A stretch of DNA of 64,000 nt, taken from Leucobacter musarum subsp. musarum (GTDB lineage Bacteria > Actinomycetota > Actinomycetes > Actinomycetales > Microbacteriaceae). The notes below the pieces were generated by a model that was not told the origin of the DNA, did no database searches, and was given only the letters and a program-made list of their open reading frames with translations. This document shows positions 1 through 7,980 of this stretch, piece by piece. Position 1 is the stretch's first letter; each line of letters begins with the position of its first letter. The position numbers and the translations under genes are program-made. The DNA lies in assembly GCF_001273845.1 (NCBI RefSeq), contig NZ_JHBW01000064.1:62001-126000 (forward strand), read 5' to 3'.

Positions 1-28
1 GACGTGCGGCGATCCGGCCCTGATTCGT

Positions 29-105
29 CCTCGCGCACCGATTCGACGAAAGGCAGACAGTTTCTCGCCGAAACTGATATCAGTTCGTCGAATCGGTGCG
101 CGAGG
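29..105. repeat. nested palindromic element (22-bp arms)
   Basis: Positions 29-50 and 84-105 are perfect inverted repeats of 22 bp (core CACCGATTCGACGAA). The 33-nt spacer holds a second hairpin at 58-76, where CAGTTTC pairs with GAAACTG. The element lies just past the 3' end of the minus-strand flavin reductase gene, so it could act as a transcription terminator or be a REP-like repeat. There is no T-run. The sequence left of it is too short to interpret. Confidence 0.7.
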
Positions 106-134
106 GCACGTGCTGTGACCCGCGCTTGAGCGCC

Positions 135-701
135 TCAGATCTGGTATTCGAGCTCGTGGTACTTGCCGCGGTAGAACAGCAGCGGCGCGCGATCGGGGTC
201 GGTCGAGATGCCCGAGACGGCGACCAGGAAGATGAGGTGGTCGCCCGCCTCGATCTCGCGCTCGATCTCGCCCGCGACCCAGCCGGTGCCGCCCGCGAGG
301 GTCGGTGCGCCGTTGCTCTCGGAGGGGTACCAGTCGACGCCGGCCCACTTGTCGGTGCCGGATCGGGCGAACTGCCCGCTGAGGTGCTGCTGCTCCGCGC
401 TCAAGAAGTTGACGACGACCTGCCCGTGCTCGCGCACGGCGGCGAGGCTCTTCGAGGTGCGGGCGACCGAGAACGAGATCAGCGGCGGGTCGATCGACAC
501 GCTGTAGAAGGATTGGCATGTGAAGCCGACGGGGCCGTCGGGGCCGTGGGTGGTGATGATGGTGATGCCCGAGGCGAAGCCGCCCATGGCGTCGCGGTAC
601 TCGCGCTGGTCGAACGCGGCGACGGGGGCCGCGGCCTCGACGGCCGGCTCGACCGCGGTGGCGGTGTCGGGGAGCTCGATGGTGGTGGTGTCGGTGCTCA
701 T
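135..701 (-). CDS. flavin reductase family protein (FMN reductase, two-component monooxygenase partner)
   Basis: This 188-residue protein belongs to the flavin reductase-like FMN-binding family (HpaC/NtaB type), which reduces free FMN with NAD(P)H and hands FMNH2 to a separate oxygenase. The family core runs from about residue 30 (DQREYRDAMGGFASGITIIT) to the end and includes the FTCQSFYSVSIDPPLISFSV flavin-binding stretch. The first ~28 residues are a low-complexity Ala/Thr/Glu extension. The start codon overlaps the stop of the upstream NADPH:FMN reductase gene in an ATGA, so the two are translationally coupled. Being divergent to two LLM monooxygenases at 1493-4218 makes supply of FMNH2 to them the likely role (inference from context). 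Confidence 0.88.
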   Translation of the reverse strand: MSTDTTTIELPDTATAVEPAVEAAAPVAAFDQREYRDAMGGFASGITIITTHGPDGPVGFTCQSFYSVSIDPPLISFSVARTSKSLAAVREHGQVVVNFLSAEQQHLSGQFARSGTDKWAGVDWYPSESNGAPTLAGGTGWVAGEIEREIEAGDHLIFLVAVSGISTDPDRAPLLFYRGKYHELEYQI

Positions 702-1219
702 GCGGAGGCCTCCGTTCGGTCGAGTGCGGGCAGCAGCAGGCGCCCTTCAGATGCGGTCCACTCGTCGAGAATCTCGTCGCGGCGGTCGAAGCGCGGGGTG
801 GCGAAGGCCAGGCCTCGGGTGGGCACGCTCGCCCCGAGCTCGACGAGCAGGGGGCGCAGGGTGAATTCGACGGCGAGGGCGTGCTCGTCTGACGCGGTGG
901 TGAAGACGGGAATCGCGGTGACGCCGTCGAGGCCGCGTGCCGGATAGCGGTCGAGGAATGCCTTCAGCAGACCGGTGTAGCTGGCCTTGTAGGTCGGGGT
1001 CGCGATGATCGCGTAGGTGGAGGATCGCAGCTGCTCGTTCAGCGAGTCGACCGAGGGCGCGGGCCAGGCGAAGAGCTCGGCGGCGTGGTCGATGAGGTCG
1101 ACCGTCGGCAGTACCTCGGCGCCGGTCGTCGCTGCGACGCGCTGTGCGAGGTCTTCGGCGATCTGCCGCGTGCGCGATTGCGGCTTCGGGTTGCCGACGA
1201 TGACGGAGATGGTGGACAA
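698..1219 (-). CDS. NADPH-dependent FMN reductase (SsuE/MsuE-like)
   Basis: The protein is about 173 residues and starts STISVIVGNPKPQSRTRQIAE, the flavodoxin-fold signature GNPKPxSRT that binds the FMN phosphate. A second motif, IIATPTYKASYTGLLKAFLDR, is typical of the SsuE/MsuE subgroup, which makes reduced FMN for alkanesulfonate or sulfone monooxygenases. I chose the TTG at 1219 because the family homology begins there and an AAGGGAG ribosome site lies 5 nt upstream; the frame stays open to 1330, but that stretch has no family similarity. The downstream flavin reductase overlaps by ATGA. The association with sulfur metabolism is family knowledge; the actual partner here is inferred. Confidence 0.87.
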   Translation of the reverse strand: MSTISVIVGNPKPQSRTRQIAEDLAQRVAATTGAEVLPTVDLIDHAAELFAWPAPSVDSLNEQLRSSTYAIIATPTYKASYTGLLKAFLDRYPARGLDGVTAIPVFTTASDEHALAVEFTLRPLLVELGASVPTRGLAFATPRFDRRDEILDEWTASEGRLLLPALDRTEASA

Positions 1220-1452
1220 GACGCTCCCTTCGGGAAAGCAGCTGGGTGCGGCGCCGCGGTCGTGCTCATGAGCGCGCTCGGCGTCGCATGGCTTCATCGG
1301 CTGCATGCGGGCGGTTGGGTCATGATCCACGGTGTGATGTCGCGGAGTCGCCTCGGGATCTCATCCCGGGGAACTGTGCTCCAGTGTATGGCTGACATTC
1401 GCTGCGGTGAAGATTCGGCTGCAACCGGGCGTAACGGTCATGGTTCGTCATC

Positions 1453-1492
1453 TTTGTTTCACGATCGTGATCGGTTCGCATAAGCTCCACGC
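1453..1492 (+). promoter_or_regulatory. leaderless promoter with a 12-bp palindrome, monooxygenase operon
   Basis: A -10-like box TAAGCT (1481-1486) ends 6 nt before the ATG at 1493, so transcription probably starts at the start codon; no Shine-Dalgarno sequence is visible. A perfect palindrome TCACGATCGTGA (1459-1470) covers the expected -35 position and is a candidate operator for a regulator encoded elsewhere. Confidence 0.55.
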
Positions 1493-2809
1493 ATGTCTTC
1501 CATAACGATACCCGCAGCGGGTGCCGCCGTTCCGACGGTCGGAATTGCCCTCGACGGCGCCGGGTGGCACCCGGCGGCCTGGCGCGAGCCCAGTGCTCGG
1601 CCCGATGCGCTCTTCACCGCCGACTACTGGCAGCAGCTCGTCGACACCGCCGAAGCCGCGGGTGCCGATTACGTCACGTTCGAAGACGCGCTGCGTCTGC
1701 AGAGCGCTCCGATGCTCGGCGGAGCGGCCGATGCGACCGCTGATGCGGGCATCGATCCGACCATCGTCGAGGGGCGCCTGGACGCGCTACTCACCGCCAG
1801 CTGGATCGCCCCGCGCACGCGCACCATCGGCCTGATTCCGACGGTCACGACCACGCACACCGAACCGTTCCACGTCGCGACCGCGCTGCAAACACTCGAT
1901 CACGTCTCTGCCGGACGCGCGGGCTGGCAGCTCCGGTTCTCGGCCGAGTCGGTATCGGCCGACGCGTTCGGGCGCCGCGCCGCACCGCAGATCGATGTCG
2001 AGCGCGTGCTGGCGGGCGAGGCCGACGCGGGCCTGACCGAGCTGCTCGACGATGCGCACGATGCGGCAGAGGTCGCACGCCGACTCTGGGACAGCTGGGA
2101 AGACGACGCCATCATTCGCGACCTCGAGTCGGGCCGCTTCTTGGATCGCGATCGCGTGCACCACATCAACTTTGAGAGCGAGCGCTTCTCCGTCGTCGGG
2201 CCGTCGATCGTGCCTCGTTCGCCGCAGGGTCAGATCGTTGTGACGCTGCTCGCGCACGCCGCGCCGATTTATGGCCTCGCCGCGCGCGTCGCCGACGTGG
2301 TCTTCATCACTCCCGAGAACGACGCCCCGAACGCTGGTGCGTCGCGCGGCAAAGGCACGGCCGAGATCGTCGCCGAAGTGCGCGCCGCCGAGGCCGAGGC
2401 TGACCGTGCTGCGGCGGGTCTGGCCCCACTGCGCATCATCGCCGACCTGGTCGTCGCACTTGATACGACGGAGGAGCTCGCCGTCGATCGCATTGCGCGC
2501 CTCGACGATGCTGCCGGTGCGGCCTTCGCGAGCGATGCACGTATCGAGGCCGGCAGCGCCGCGCAGATTGCCGACCGCATCGCCGAGTGGCACTCGGCCG
2601 GCATCGACGGGGTGCGTCTGCGCCCGGCCGCCCTCCCGCTCGACCTCGACCTCATCGCCGCCGAGCTGCTGCCGCTGCTGCGCGAGCGCGGTCTCGCGGG
2701 GGTCGCCGCCGCCGGTTCGCTGCGCGACCGCTTCGATCTCGGCAACGCCGTCAACCGTCATACCGCGGCCCGCACCGCATCCGAGCACGCCGAGGAGGCC
2801 GCAGCATGA
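1493..2809 (+). CDS. LLM class flavin-dependent oxidoreductase (monooxygenase)
   Basis: A 438-residue bacterial luciferase-like monooxygenase. These (beta/alpha)8 proteins use FMNH2 from a separate reductase and O2 to oxygenate small organic substrates. Family signatures seen are the N-terminal VGIALDGAGWHPAAW strand, DYVTFEDALRLQ, TRTIGLIPTVTTTHTEPFHVATALQTLDHVS near residues 105-140, and SPQGQIVVTLLAHAAP. Translation is probably leaderless. It is the first gene of a run to 11204 and overlaps the second monooxygenase gene by ATGA. The two are only distantly alike, so they may act on different substrates or as sequential steps. Confidence 0.88.
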   Translation: MSSITIPAAGAAVPTVGIALDGAGWHPAAWREPSARPDALFTADYWQQLVDTAEAAGADYVTFEDALRLQSAPMLGGAADATADAGIDPTIVEGRLDALLTASWIAPRTRTIGLIPTVTTTHTEPFHVATALQTLDHVSAGRAGWQLRFSAESVSADAFGRRAAPQIDVERVLAGEADAGLTELLDDAHDAAEVARRLWDSWEDDAIIRDLESGRFLDRDRVHHINFESERFSVVGPSIVPRSPQGQIVVTLLAHAAPIYGLAARVADVVFITPENDAPNAGASRGKGTAEIVAEVRAAEAEADRAAAGLAPLRIIADLVVALDTTEELAVDRIARLDDAAGAAFASDARIEAGSAAQIADRIAEWHSAGIDGVRLRPAALPLDLDLIAAELLPLLRERGLAGVAAAGSLRDRFDLGNAVNRHTAARTASEHAEEAAA

Positions 2810-4218
2810 GCAAGCGTCAGGTGCGACTCGTCGCGCACTTCCCGGGTGTCAACAGCACGACGGTCTGGAGCGACCCCGAGTCGGGTAGCCAGATCGACTT
2901 CGCGTCGTTCGAGCACTTCGCCCGCACGGCCGAGCGAGGCTTCTTCGACTACGTCTTCTTCGCCGAGGGCCTGCGCCTGCGCGAACACGGCGGGCAGATC
3001 CACGACCTCGACGTCGCGGGTCGCCCGGCCACGCTGGCGATACTCGCCGCTATCGCGTCGGTGACCGAGCACATCGGGGTCGTCGGCACGCTTTCGGCCA
3101 CGTTCAACGAGCCCTATGAGCTCGCGCGCCAGCTCGCGACCATCGATCATCTGTCGGGTGGTCGCGTGGGCTGGAACGTCGTCACCTCGCCCGACGCGTT
3201 CCACGGAGGCAACTTCCGCCGCGGCGGGTTCCTGCCCTACGACGAGCGCTACACCCGTGCAGAAGAGTTCGTCACGCTGGCGAAGCACCTCTGGGATTCG
3301 TGGCAGACGGGCGCCGTGACCGCAGACCAGCAGCTGGGACGCTTCGTCGATCCGGCACGCGTGCAGCGCGTCACCCACGCCGGCCCGCAGTTCGATGTCA
3401 CCGCCACCAGCACCGTGCCGCGCAGCCCGCAGGGGTACCCGGTCATCGTGCAGGCGGGTGACTCGCCCGCCGGCCGCGACTTCGCCTCCGCGAACGCCGA
3501 GGTCATCTTCTCGCGGCACACCGGGTTCGCCGACGGCCAGGCGTTCTACCGCGACGTCAAGGGTCGCCTGCCCGCAGCCGGGCGCACGGAAGAGTCGCTG
3601 CTGATCCTGCCCGCAGCCACGTTCGCGCTCGGCGACACCGATGCCGAGGCGCGCGAAGCGTCGCGCGAGATCGGCTTCGCGCAGACCACCCCGCAGACCG
3701 CCGTCGCCTGGATCGAGGCGATCTGGGGGCAGGAGCTGCCGGGCCTCGACCCCGATGGGCCGCTGCCGACCGTCGAACCGCAAGAGACCGAGCAGCGCCA
3801 AGGGCAGGCCGCGACGAAGATCGACCGTGCGGCACGCGCGGCCGAGTTGCGGGATCGCGCCCAGCGCGACGGCCTCACCGTGCGCCAGCTGGTCGCCGCC
3901 GAGACCGCCTCGCACACGTTCGTCGGCTCGGCCGAGACCATCGCGTCCGAGATCGACCGCTACGTGCAGGGCCGCGCCTCCGACGGGTTCGTGCTCGTGC
4001 CGCACCTGACCCCGGGCGGGCTCGACGGGTTCGTTGACCAGGTGGTGCCGCTGCTGCAGGAGCGCGGCGTATTTCGCGAGCAGTACGAGACCGATGCGGC
4101 GACCGGTGCCCCGGTGACGCTGCGCCGTACGCTCGGTCTGCCGACCCCTCCCGGGCCGGCCGACGCATCGTCGGTGCGCGCGACGACCGAGCGCGAGACC
4201 GCCGAGGCCGCCGCATGA
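2806..4218 (+). CDS. NtaA/SnaA/DszA-family FMN-dependent monooxygenase
   Basis: The 470-residue product begins MSKRQVRLVAHFPGVNSTTV and carries the nitrilotriacetate monooxygenase family pattern: YVFFAEGLRLREHGG, a TATIDHLSGGRVGWNVVTS-type core (about residues 110-130), GGNFRRGGFLPYDERYTRAEEF, and VPRSPQGYPVIVQAGDSPAGRDFA. I chose the ATG at 2806, which overlaps the preceding stop, although the frame is open from 2587. This family cleaves C-N or C-S bonds by monooxygenation with externally supplied FMNH2; B. subtilis YxeK, which opens S-(2-succino)cysteine derivatives, belongs to it. The neighbouring acetyltransferase and amino-acid importer match that kind of pathway, but the substrate is inferred, not shown. 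Confidence 0.88.
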   Translation: MSKRQVRLVAHFPGVNSTTVWSDPESGSQIDFASFEHFARTAERGFFDYVFFAEGLRLREHGGQIHDLDVAGRPATLAILAAIASVTEHIGVVGTLSATFNEPYELARQLATIDHLSGGRVGWNVVTSPDAFHGGNFRRGGFLPYDERYTRAEEFVTLAKHLWDSWQTGAVTADQQLGRFVDPARVQRVTHAGPQFDVTATSTVPRSPQGYPVIVQAGDSPAGRDFASANAEVIFSRHTGFADGQAFYRDVKGRLPAAGRTEESLLILPAATFALGDTDAEAREASREIGFAQTTPQTAVAWIEAIWGQELPGLDPDGPLPTVEPQETEQRQGQAATKIDRAARAAELRDRAQRDGLTVRQLVAAETASHTFVGSAETIASEIDRYVQGRASDGFVLVPHLTPGGLDGFVDQVVPLLQERGVFREQYETDAATGAPVTLRRTLGLPTPPGPADASSVRATTERETAEAAA

Positions 4219-4838
4219 GCGTGACCGTTGCGCTGCCCGAGACCGGCCCGGCCGTCACGGAGCCCGAGCTCACGGTGCCGGATCAGGATGCGTTCGAGAT
4301 CCGCATCGTGCACCCGGATGACGCGCTCGCGCGGCCGCTGCTCGACGACCTCGAGCGCGAGTACGACGCGCGGTACGGCGTCGAGGTCTTCGGAGAGCCC
4401 GCCTCGGCCGAGATGAACCGCTACCCGGTCGCCGACTTCACGGCGCCGAACGGCACCTTCCTCCTGCTGCTGCAGGGCGGTGCGCCCGTCTCGGGCGGCG
4501 CCTTCATGCGGTACGACGAGCGCACCGCCGAATTCAAGCGCATCTGGACGCGCGCCGACCTGCGCGGCCGCGGGCTCGCGCGTCGCGTGCTCACCGCGCT
4601 CGAGCAGGAGGCGGCTCGCCTCGGCTACGACCGGGTGTACCTGACGACCGGCCCGCGTCAGCCGGAAGCCGTGACGCTGTACCTCCGCACGGGGTACACC
4701 CCGCTCTTCGACCCGGCGCTCACCGCCGAAGAGATCGGCGTGCACGCGTTCGAAAAAGCTCTGCCGCCCATCGCCTCACGCGATGGTGCGGAATCCGCAA
4801 CATCCCCCGCCGACACCGCGAAGGAGGCACGATCGTGA
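4215..4838 (+). CDS. GNAT family N-acetyltransferase
   Basis: A 207-residue protein with one GNAT domain (about residues 30-190). The acetyl-CoA motif A is RGRGLARRVLTALEQEAARL, followed by VYLTTGPRQPEAVTLYLRTGYTPL. The first ~30 residues are a Pro/Glu-rich extension. The ATG overlaps the monooxygenase stop, and its own TGA overlaps the GTG of the permease. In comparable cysteine S-conjugate clusters (B. subtilis yxeL, ytmI) the acetyltransferase N-acetylates the imported amino acid before oxidation. That role is inferred here from gene order. Confidence 0.87.
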   Translation: MSVTVALPETGPAVTEPELTVPDQDAFEIRIVHPDDALARPLLDDLEREYDARYGVEVFGEPASAEMNRYPVADFTAPNGTFLLLLQGGAPVSGGAFMRYDERTAEFKRIWTRADLRGRGLARRVLTALEQEAARLGYDRVYLTTGPRQPEAVTLYLRTGYTPLFDPALTAEEIGVHAFEKALPPIASRDGAESATSPADTAKEARS

Positions 4839-5878
4839 CCGCAACACTCGACGCACCCCAGGCCGAGGTGGTGAACCGCACCGCGAAGCCGAAGCAGAAG
4901 CTCGACGTCGTGCCGCTGCGCCACTGGTGGCGCTGGGCATTCAGCGCCATCGGCGTCTTCCTGCTCGCCCAGCTCGTCTGGACGTTCTTCTCGAACCCGC
5001 AGTGGCGCTGGCACATCTTCGCCGAGTACTTCTTCAACGATGCGGTGCTGCGCGGCCTGTGGCTGACGCTCTGGCTCACCGCAGTCTCGGCGGTCATCGG
5101 GTTCATTCTCGGCGGGCTGCTCGCGGTGGCGCGGTTGTCGGGATCCGCGATCCTCAGCTCATTCGCCTGGGGCTTCATCTGGTTCTTCCGCTCCGTGCCC
5201 CTCGTGGTGCAGCTGGTCATCTGGTACAACCTCGGCTACCTCTTTCCGACGCTCGGGATCGGCTGGCCGTTCACGTACGACTTCTTCGTGGTCGAGTTCG
5301 ACACGGTGCGCCTGCTCTCCGGTTCCGTCGCGGCCATCCTGGGCCTGTCGCTGCACCAGGCCGCCTACTCCGCCGAGATCATCCGTGGCGGTCTGCTCTC
5401 GGTCGATCAGGGCCAGCTCGAAGCCGCCCGCGCACTCGGCATTCCCCGCGGCCGCCGTTTCTTCCGCATCGTGCTGCCCCAGGCGGCGCGCGCGATTCTG
5501 CCGAACGCCTTCAACGAGGTCATCGGCCTGCTCAAGGGCACCTCGGTCGTCTTCATCGTCGCGCTGCCCGAACTCTTCTACACGGTGCAGGTGATCTACA
5601 ACCGCAACCAGCAGGTCGTGCCCCTGCTGCTCGTCGCGGCCGTCTGGTACACGATCTTCACGACCGTGCTCAGCATCGCCCAGTTCTACATCGAGCGACG
5701 ATTCGCACGCGGCACCGCCCGCGAGCTGCCCCCGACGCCGATTCAGAAGCTGCGTCGCCGCATCTCGCAGTTCACCGGGCGCGGCACCGCCGTCGCACCG
5801 TCGGCGCCCGTCGCCGCAGCCCCCGGTACCGCCCTGTCCACCCACTCCGGCGCGGCCACCTCCGCGAGCGCCCAGTAA
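4835..5878 (+). CDS. amino acid ABC transporter permease (HisM/GlnP type)
   Basis: A 347-residue inner-membrane permease of the polar amino-acid uptake family. About five to six membrane segments are visible from residue 30 on, and the EAA loop reads EAARALGIPRGRRFFRIVLPQA (about residues 192-213), where the ATPase docks. FRSVPLVVQLVIWYNLG is the usual conserved segment. The GTG start overlaps the acetyltransferase stop. The C-terminal ~45 residues are Ala/Thr/Pro-rich and probably cytoplasmic. Only one permease gene is present, so it probably forms a homodimer. Confidence 0.9.
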   Translation: MTATLDAPQAEVVNRTAKPKQKLDVVPLRHWWRWAFSAIGVFLLAQLVWTFFSNPQWRWHIFAEYFFNDAVLRGLWLTLWLTAVSAVIGFILGGLLAVARLSGSAILSSFAWGFIWFFRSVPLVVQLVIWYNLGYLFPTLGIGWPFTYDFFVVEFDTVRLLSGSVAAILGLSLHQAAYSAEIIRGGLLSVDQGQLEAARALGIPRGRRFFRIVLPQAARAILPNAFNEVIGLLKGTSVVFIVALPELFYTVQVIYNRNQQVVPLLLVAAVWYTIFTTVLSIAQFYIERRFARGTARELPPTPIQKLRRRISQFTGRGTAVAPSAPVAAAPGTALSTHSGAATSASAQ

Positions 5879-5888
5879 GGAGGCCGTC

Positions 5889-6776
5889 ATGACCATCACC
5901 ACCGCATCAGCCACGGCGGCCGTCGAGGCGCCGACCTCAGACGCCGCAGCGCCCGTCGTCGAAACAGGCAGCGCCGCGACTCCCGAAGCCGTCGCGACCC
6001 CCGCCGCTCGATCGGGCAAAGGGCTCGTCGAGATCACCGGCGTGCACAAGTCGTACGGCGCCCACGAGGTGCTCCACGACATCACCCTGCGCGTCGAGCC
6101 CGGTCAGGTCGTCTCGCTGCTCGGCCCGTCGGGCTCGGGCAAGTCGACCCTGCTGCGCGCGATCAACCACCTCGAGACCATCGATGCCGGGTCGATCACC
6201 ATCGACGGCGAGTACATCGGCTACGAGCAGCGCGGCGGCAAGCTGCACGAGCTGCACGAGAAGCAGGTGCTCGAACGCCGCACCCGCGTCGGCATGGTGT
6301 TCCAGAACTTCAACCTGTTTCCGCACCTCACCGCGATCGAAAACATCATCGAGGCACCGATCGGACTGAAGCGCGCCAAGCGCGCCGAGGCCATCGCCCA
6401 GGCCAAGGTGCTGCTCGAGCGAGTCGGCCTCGCCGACCGGGCCGACCACTACCCCCGCCAGCTCTCGGGCGGCCAGCAGCAGCGCGTCGCGATCGCCCGC
6501 GCGCTCGCCCTGCAGCCCGACGTGCTGCTGTTCGATGAGCCGACGAGCGCGCTCGACCCCGAGCTCGTGGGTGAGGTATTGCGGGTGATCCGCGACCTCG
6601 CGCACGGCGGCACCACCCTGATCATCGTCACGCACGAAATCGGCTTCGCCTCAGAAGTGTCTGACCACGTCGTCTTTCTCGACGGCGGACGCGTGATCGA
6701 AGAGGGCACTCCCGAGCAGGTGCTGCACGCCCCCGAACAGGCCCGCACCCAGGAGTTCCTCGACTGGGTCATCTGA
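5889..6776 (+). CDS. amino acid ABC transporter ATP-binding protein
   Basis: A 295-residue ABC ATPase of the GlnQ/HisP family. Walker A is GPSGSGKST, the Q-loop region is GMVFQNFNLFPHLTAIENI, the signature is LSGGQQQRVAIARAL, Walker B is VLLFDEPTSALD, and the switch His lies in IIVTHEIGF. About 45 Ala/Thr/Pro-rich residues precede the domain, an unusual extension for this family. An AAGGAGG ribosome site precedes the ATG, 11 nt after the permease stop. It energises uptake together with the permease and one or both binding lipoproteins downstream. Confidence 0.92.
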   Translation: MTITTASATAAVEAPTSDAAAPVVETGSAATPEAVATPAARSGKGLVEITGVHKSYGAHEVLHDITLRVEPGQVVSLLGPSGSGKSTLLRAINHLETIDAGSITIDGEYIGYEQRGGKLHELHEKQVLERRTRVGMVFQNFNLFPHLTAIENIIEAPIGLKRAKRAEAIAQAKVLLERVGLADRADHYPRQLSGGQQQRVAIARALALQPDVLLFDEPTSALDPELVGEVLRVIRDLAHGGTTLIIVTHEIGFASEVSDHVVFLDGGRVIEEGTPEQVLHAPEQARTQEFLDWVI

Positions 6777-6837
6777 CCCCTCCGTACCACCCCGCAACAC
6801 CCCCATATTCCCTTTCATGACCCAAAGGACATCACGC

Positions 6838-7848
6838 ATGCCCACCATTACACGCCGGGTTCGCACCGGCTCCGCGCTCGTCGCGCTCTCCGCACTCGCA
6901 CTCGCCGGCCTCACCGCTTGCAGCGCCGTCGTCAGCGATGAAGACGCCGCGAAGGCCGACTCGGGCGAGGTCACGAAGGGCGAATCGCCCTTCGACCTGA
7001 CGAGCAAGAACGCCGACGAGCGACTGCACATCGACCCCGTGCCCGAGGCTGTCGAGGCGCTCAAGGAAAGCGGATTCACGCCGATCCAAGACGGCAAGCT
7101 CACCGTCGCCCACTCGGCGTACGAGGCCCCGCTCGGCTTCCTCGCCGAAGACGACAACACGACCCTGCTCGGCATCGAGCCCGACATCGCGAACCTCGTC
7201 GCCGACGGTCTCGGCCTCGAATACGCCCCCGAGAACGTCGCCTGGGCCGACTGGCCGCTCGGCGTCGAGTCGGGCAAGTACGACGCCGTCGTCTCGAACG
7301 TCACGGTGACCGAAGAGCGCAAAGACATCTTCGACTTCGCGACGCACCGCCAGGATGTGCTCGCTTTCTCCGTCGCCGCCGACAGCGACATCGACTCGAT
7401 CAAGGAAGCCAAAGACGTTTCCGGCCTCAAGGTCGTCGTCGGCAGCGGCACGAACCAGGAGAAGATTCTGCTCGACTGGTTCGCCGAGAACGAGAAGGCC
7501 GGTCTCGAGCCCGGCGAAGCCGTGTACTACGACGACAACGCGGCGGGCCAGCTCGCGCTCGTCTCGGGCCGCGTCGACGCGATCTTCGGGCCGAACCCGA
7601 CCGCATCGTACGTCGCAGCCGTGAGCGGCGAGTCCAAGGTCGTCGGCACGCTCAACGGCGGCTTCCCCGAGAACGCCGAGATCGGTGTCACCACGGCGAA
7701 GGGCAACGGCCTCATCGAGCCCGTGCAGATCGTGCTCAACTCGATCATCGAAGACGGCACCTACGCCAAGGCGCTTGATCGCTGGAATCTCGCGGATGAG
7801 GCCATCGACGAGTCGCGCATCAACCCGCCCGGACTGCCCCGCCCGTAG
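6838..7848 (+). CDS. amino acid ABC transporter substrate-binding lipoprotein (copy 1)
   Basis: A 336-residue type-II periplasmic-binding-fold protein (SBP_bac_3). It has a signal peptide with lipobox LTAC (residues ~22-25), so it is anchored to the membrane surface. The domain shows NVAWADWPLGVESGKYDAVVSNVTVTEERKDIFDFA, the family's substrate-loop region. I chose the ATG at 6838 because an AAAGGA site lies 9 nt upstream and the n-region starts there; an ATG at 6817 in the same frame lacks one. It is closely similar along its full length to the next gene. Confidence 0.9.
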   Translation: MPTITRRVRTGSALVALSALALAGLTACSAVVSDEDAAKADSGEVTKGESPFDLTSKNADERLHIDPVPEAVEALKESGFTPIQDGKLTVAHSAYEAPLGFLAEDDNTTLLGIEPDIANLVADGLGLEYAPENVAWADWPLGVESGKYDAVVSNVTVTEERKDIFDFATHRQDVLAFSVAADSDIDSIKEAKDVSGLKVVVGSGTNQEKILLDWFAENEKAGLEPGEAVYYDDNAAGQLALVSGRVDAIFGPNPTASYVAAVSGESKVVGTLNGGFPENAEIGVTTAKGNGLIEPVQIVLNSIIEDGTYAKALDRWNLADEAIDESRINPPGLPRP

Positions 7849-7855
7849 CGGTCGC

Positions 7856-7889
7856 GTGCTGGGGCGCGTCGATCGGCGCGCCCCAGCAC
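7856..7889 (+). terminator. hairpin between the two binding-protein genes
   Basis: A perfect 13-bp stem (7856-7868 with 7877-7889, arm GTGCTGGGGCGCG) and an 8-nt loop lie 8 nt past the stop of copy 1. A short CCCTCTT tract follows. It probably acts as a partial terminator or 3' stabiliser that raises binding-protein mRNA relative to downstream genes. Confidence 0.6.
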
Positions 7890-7980
7890 CCCTCTTCGCA
7901 CCACTTGCACGACCGTGCACGCGCAGCGACGCACGGCCAGGTGATCCCGCATCACCGCACCACACACTCTGGAGAACATC

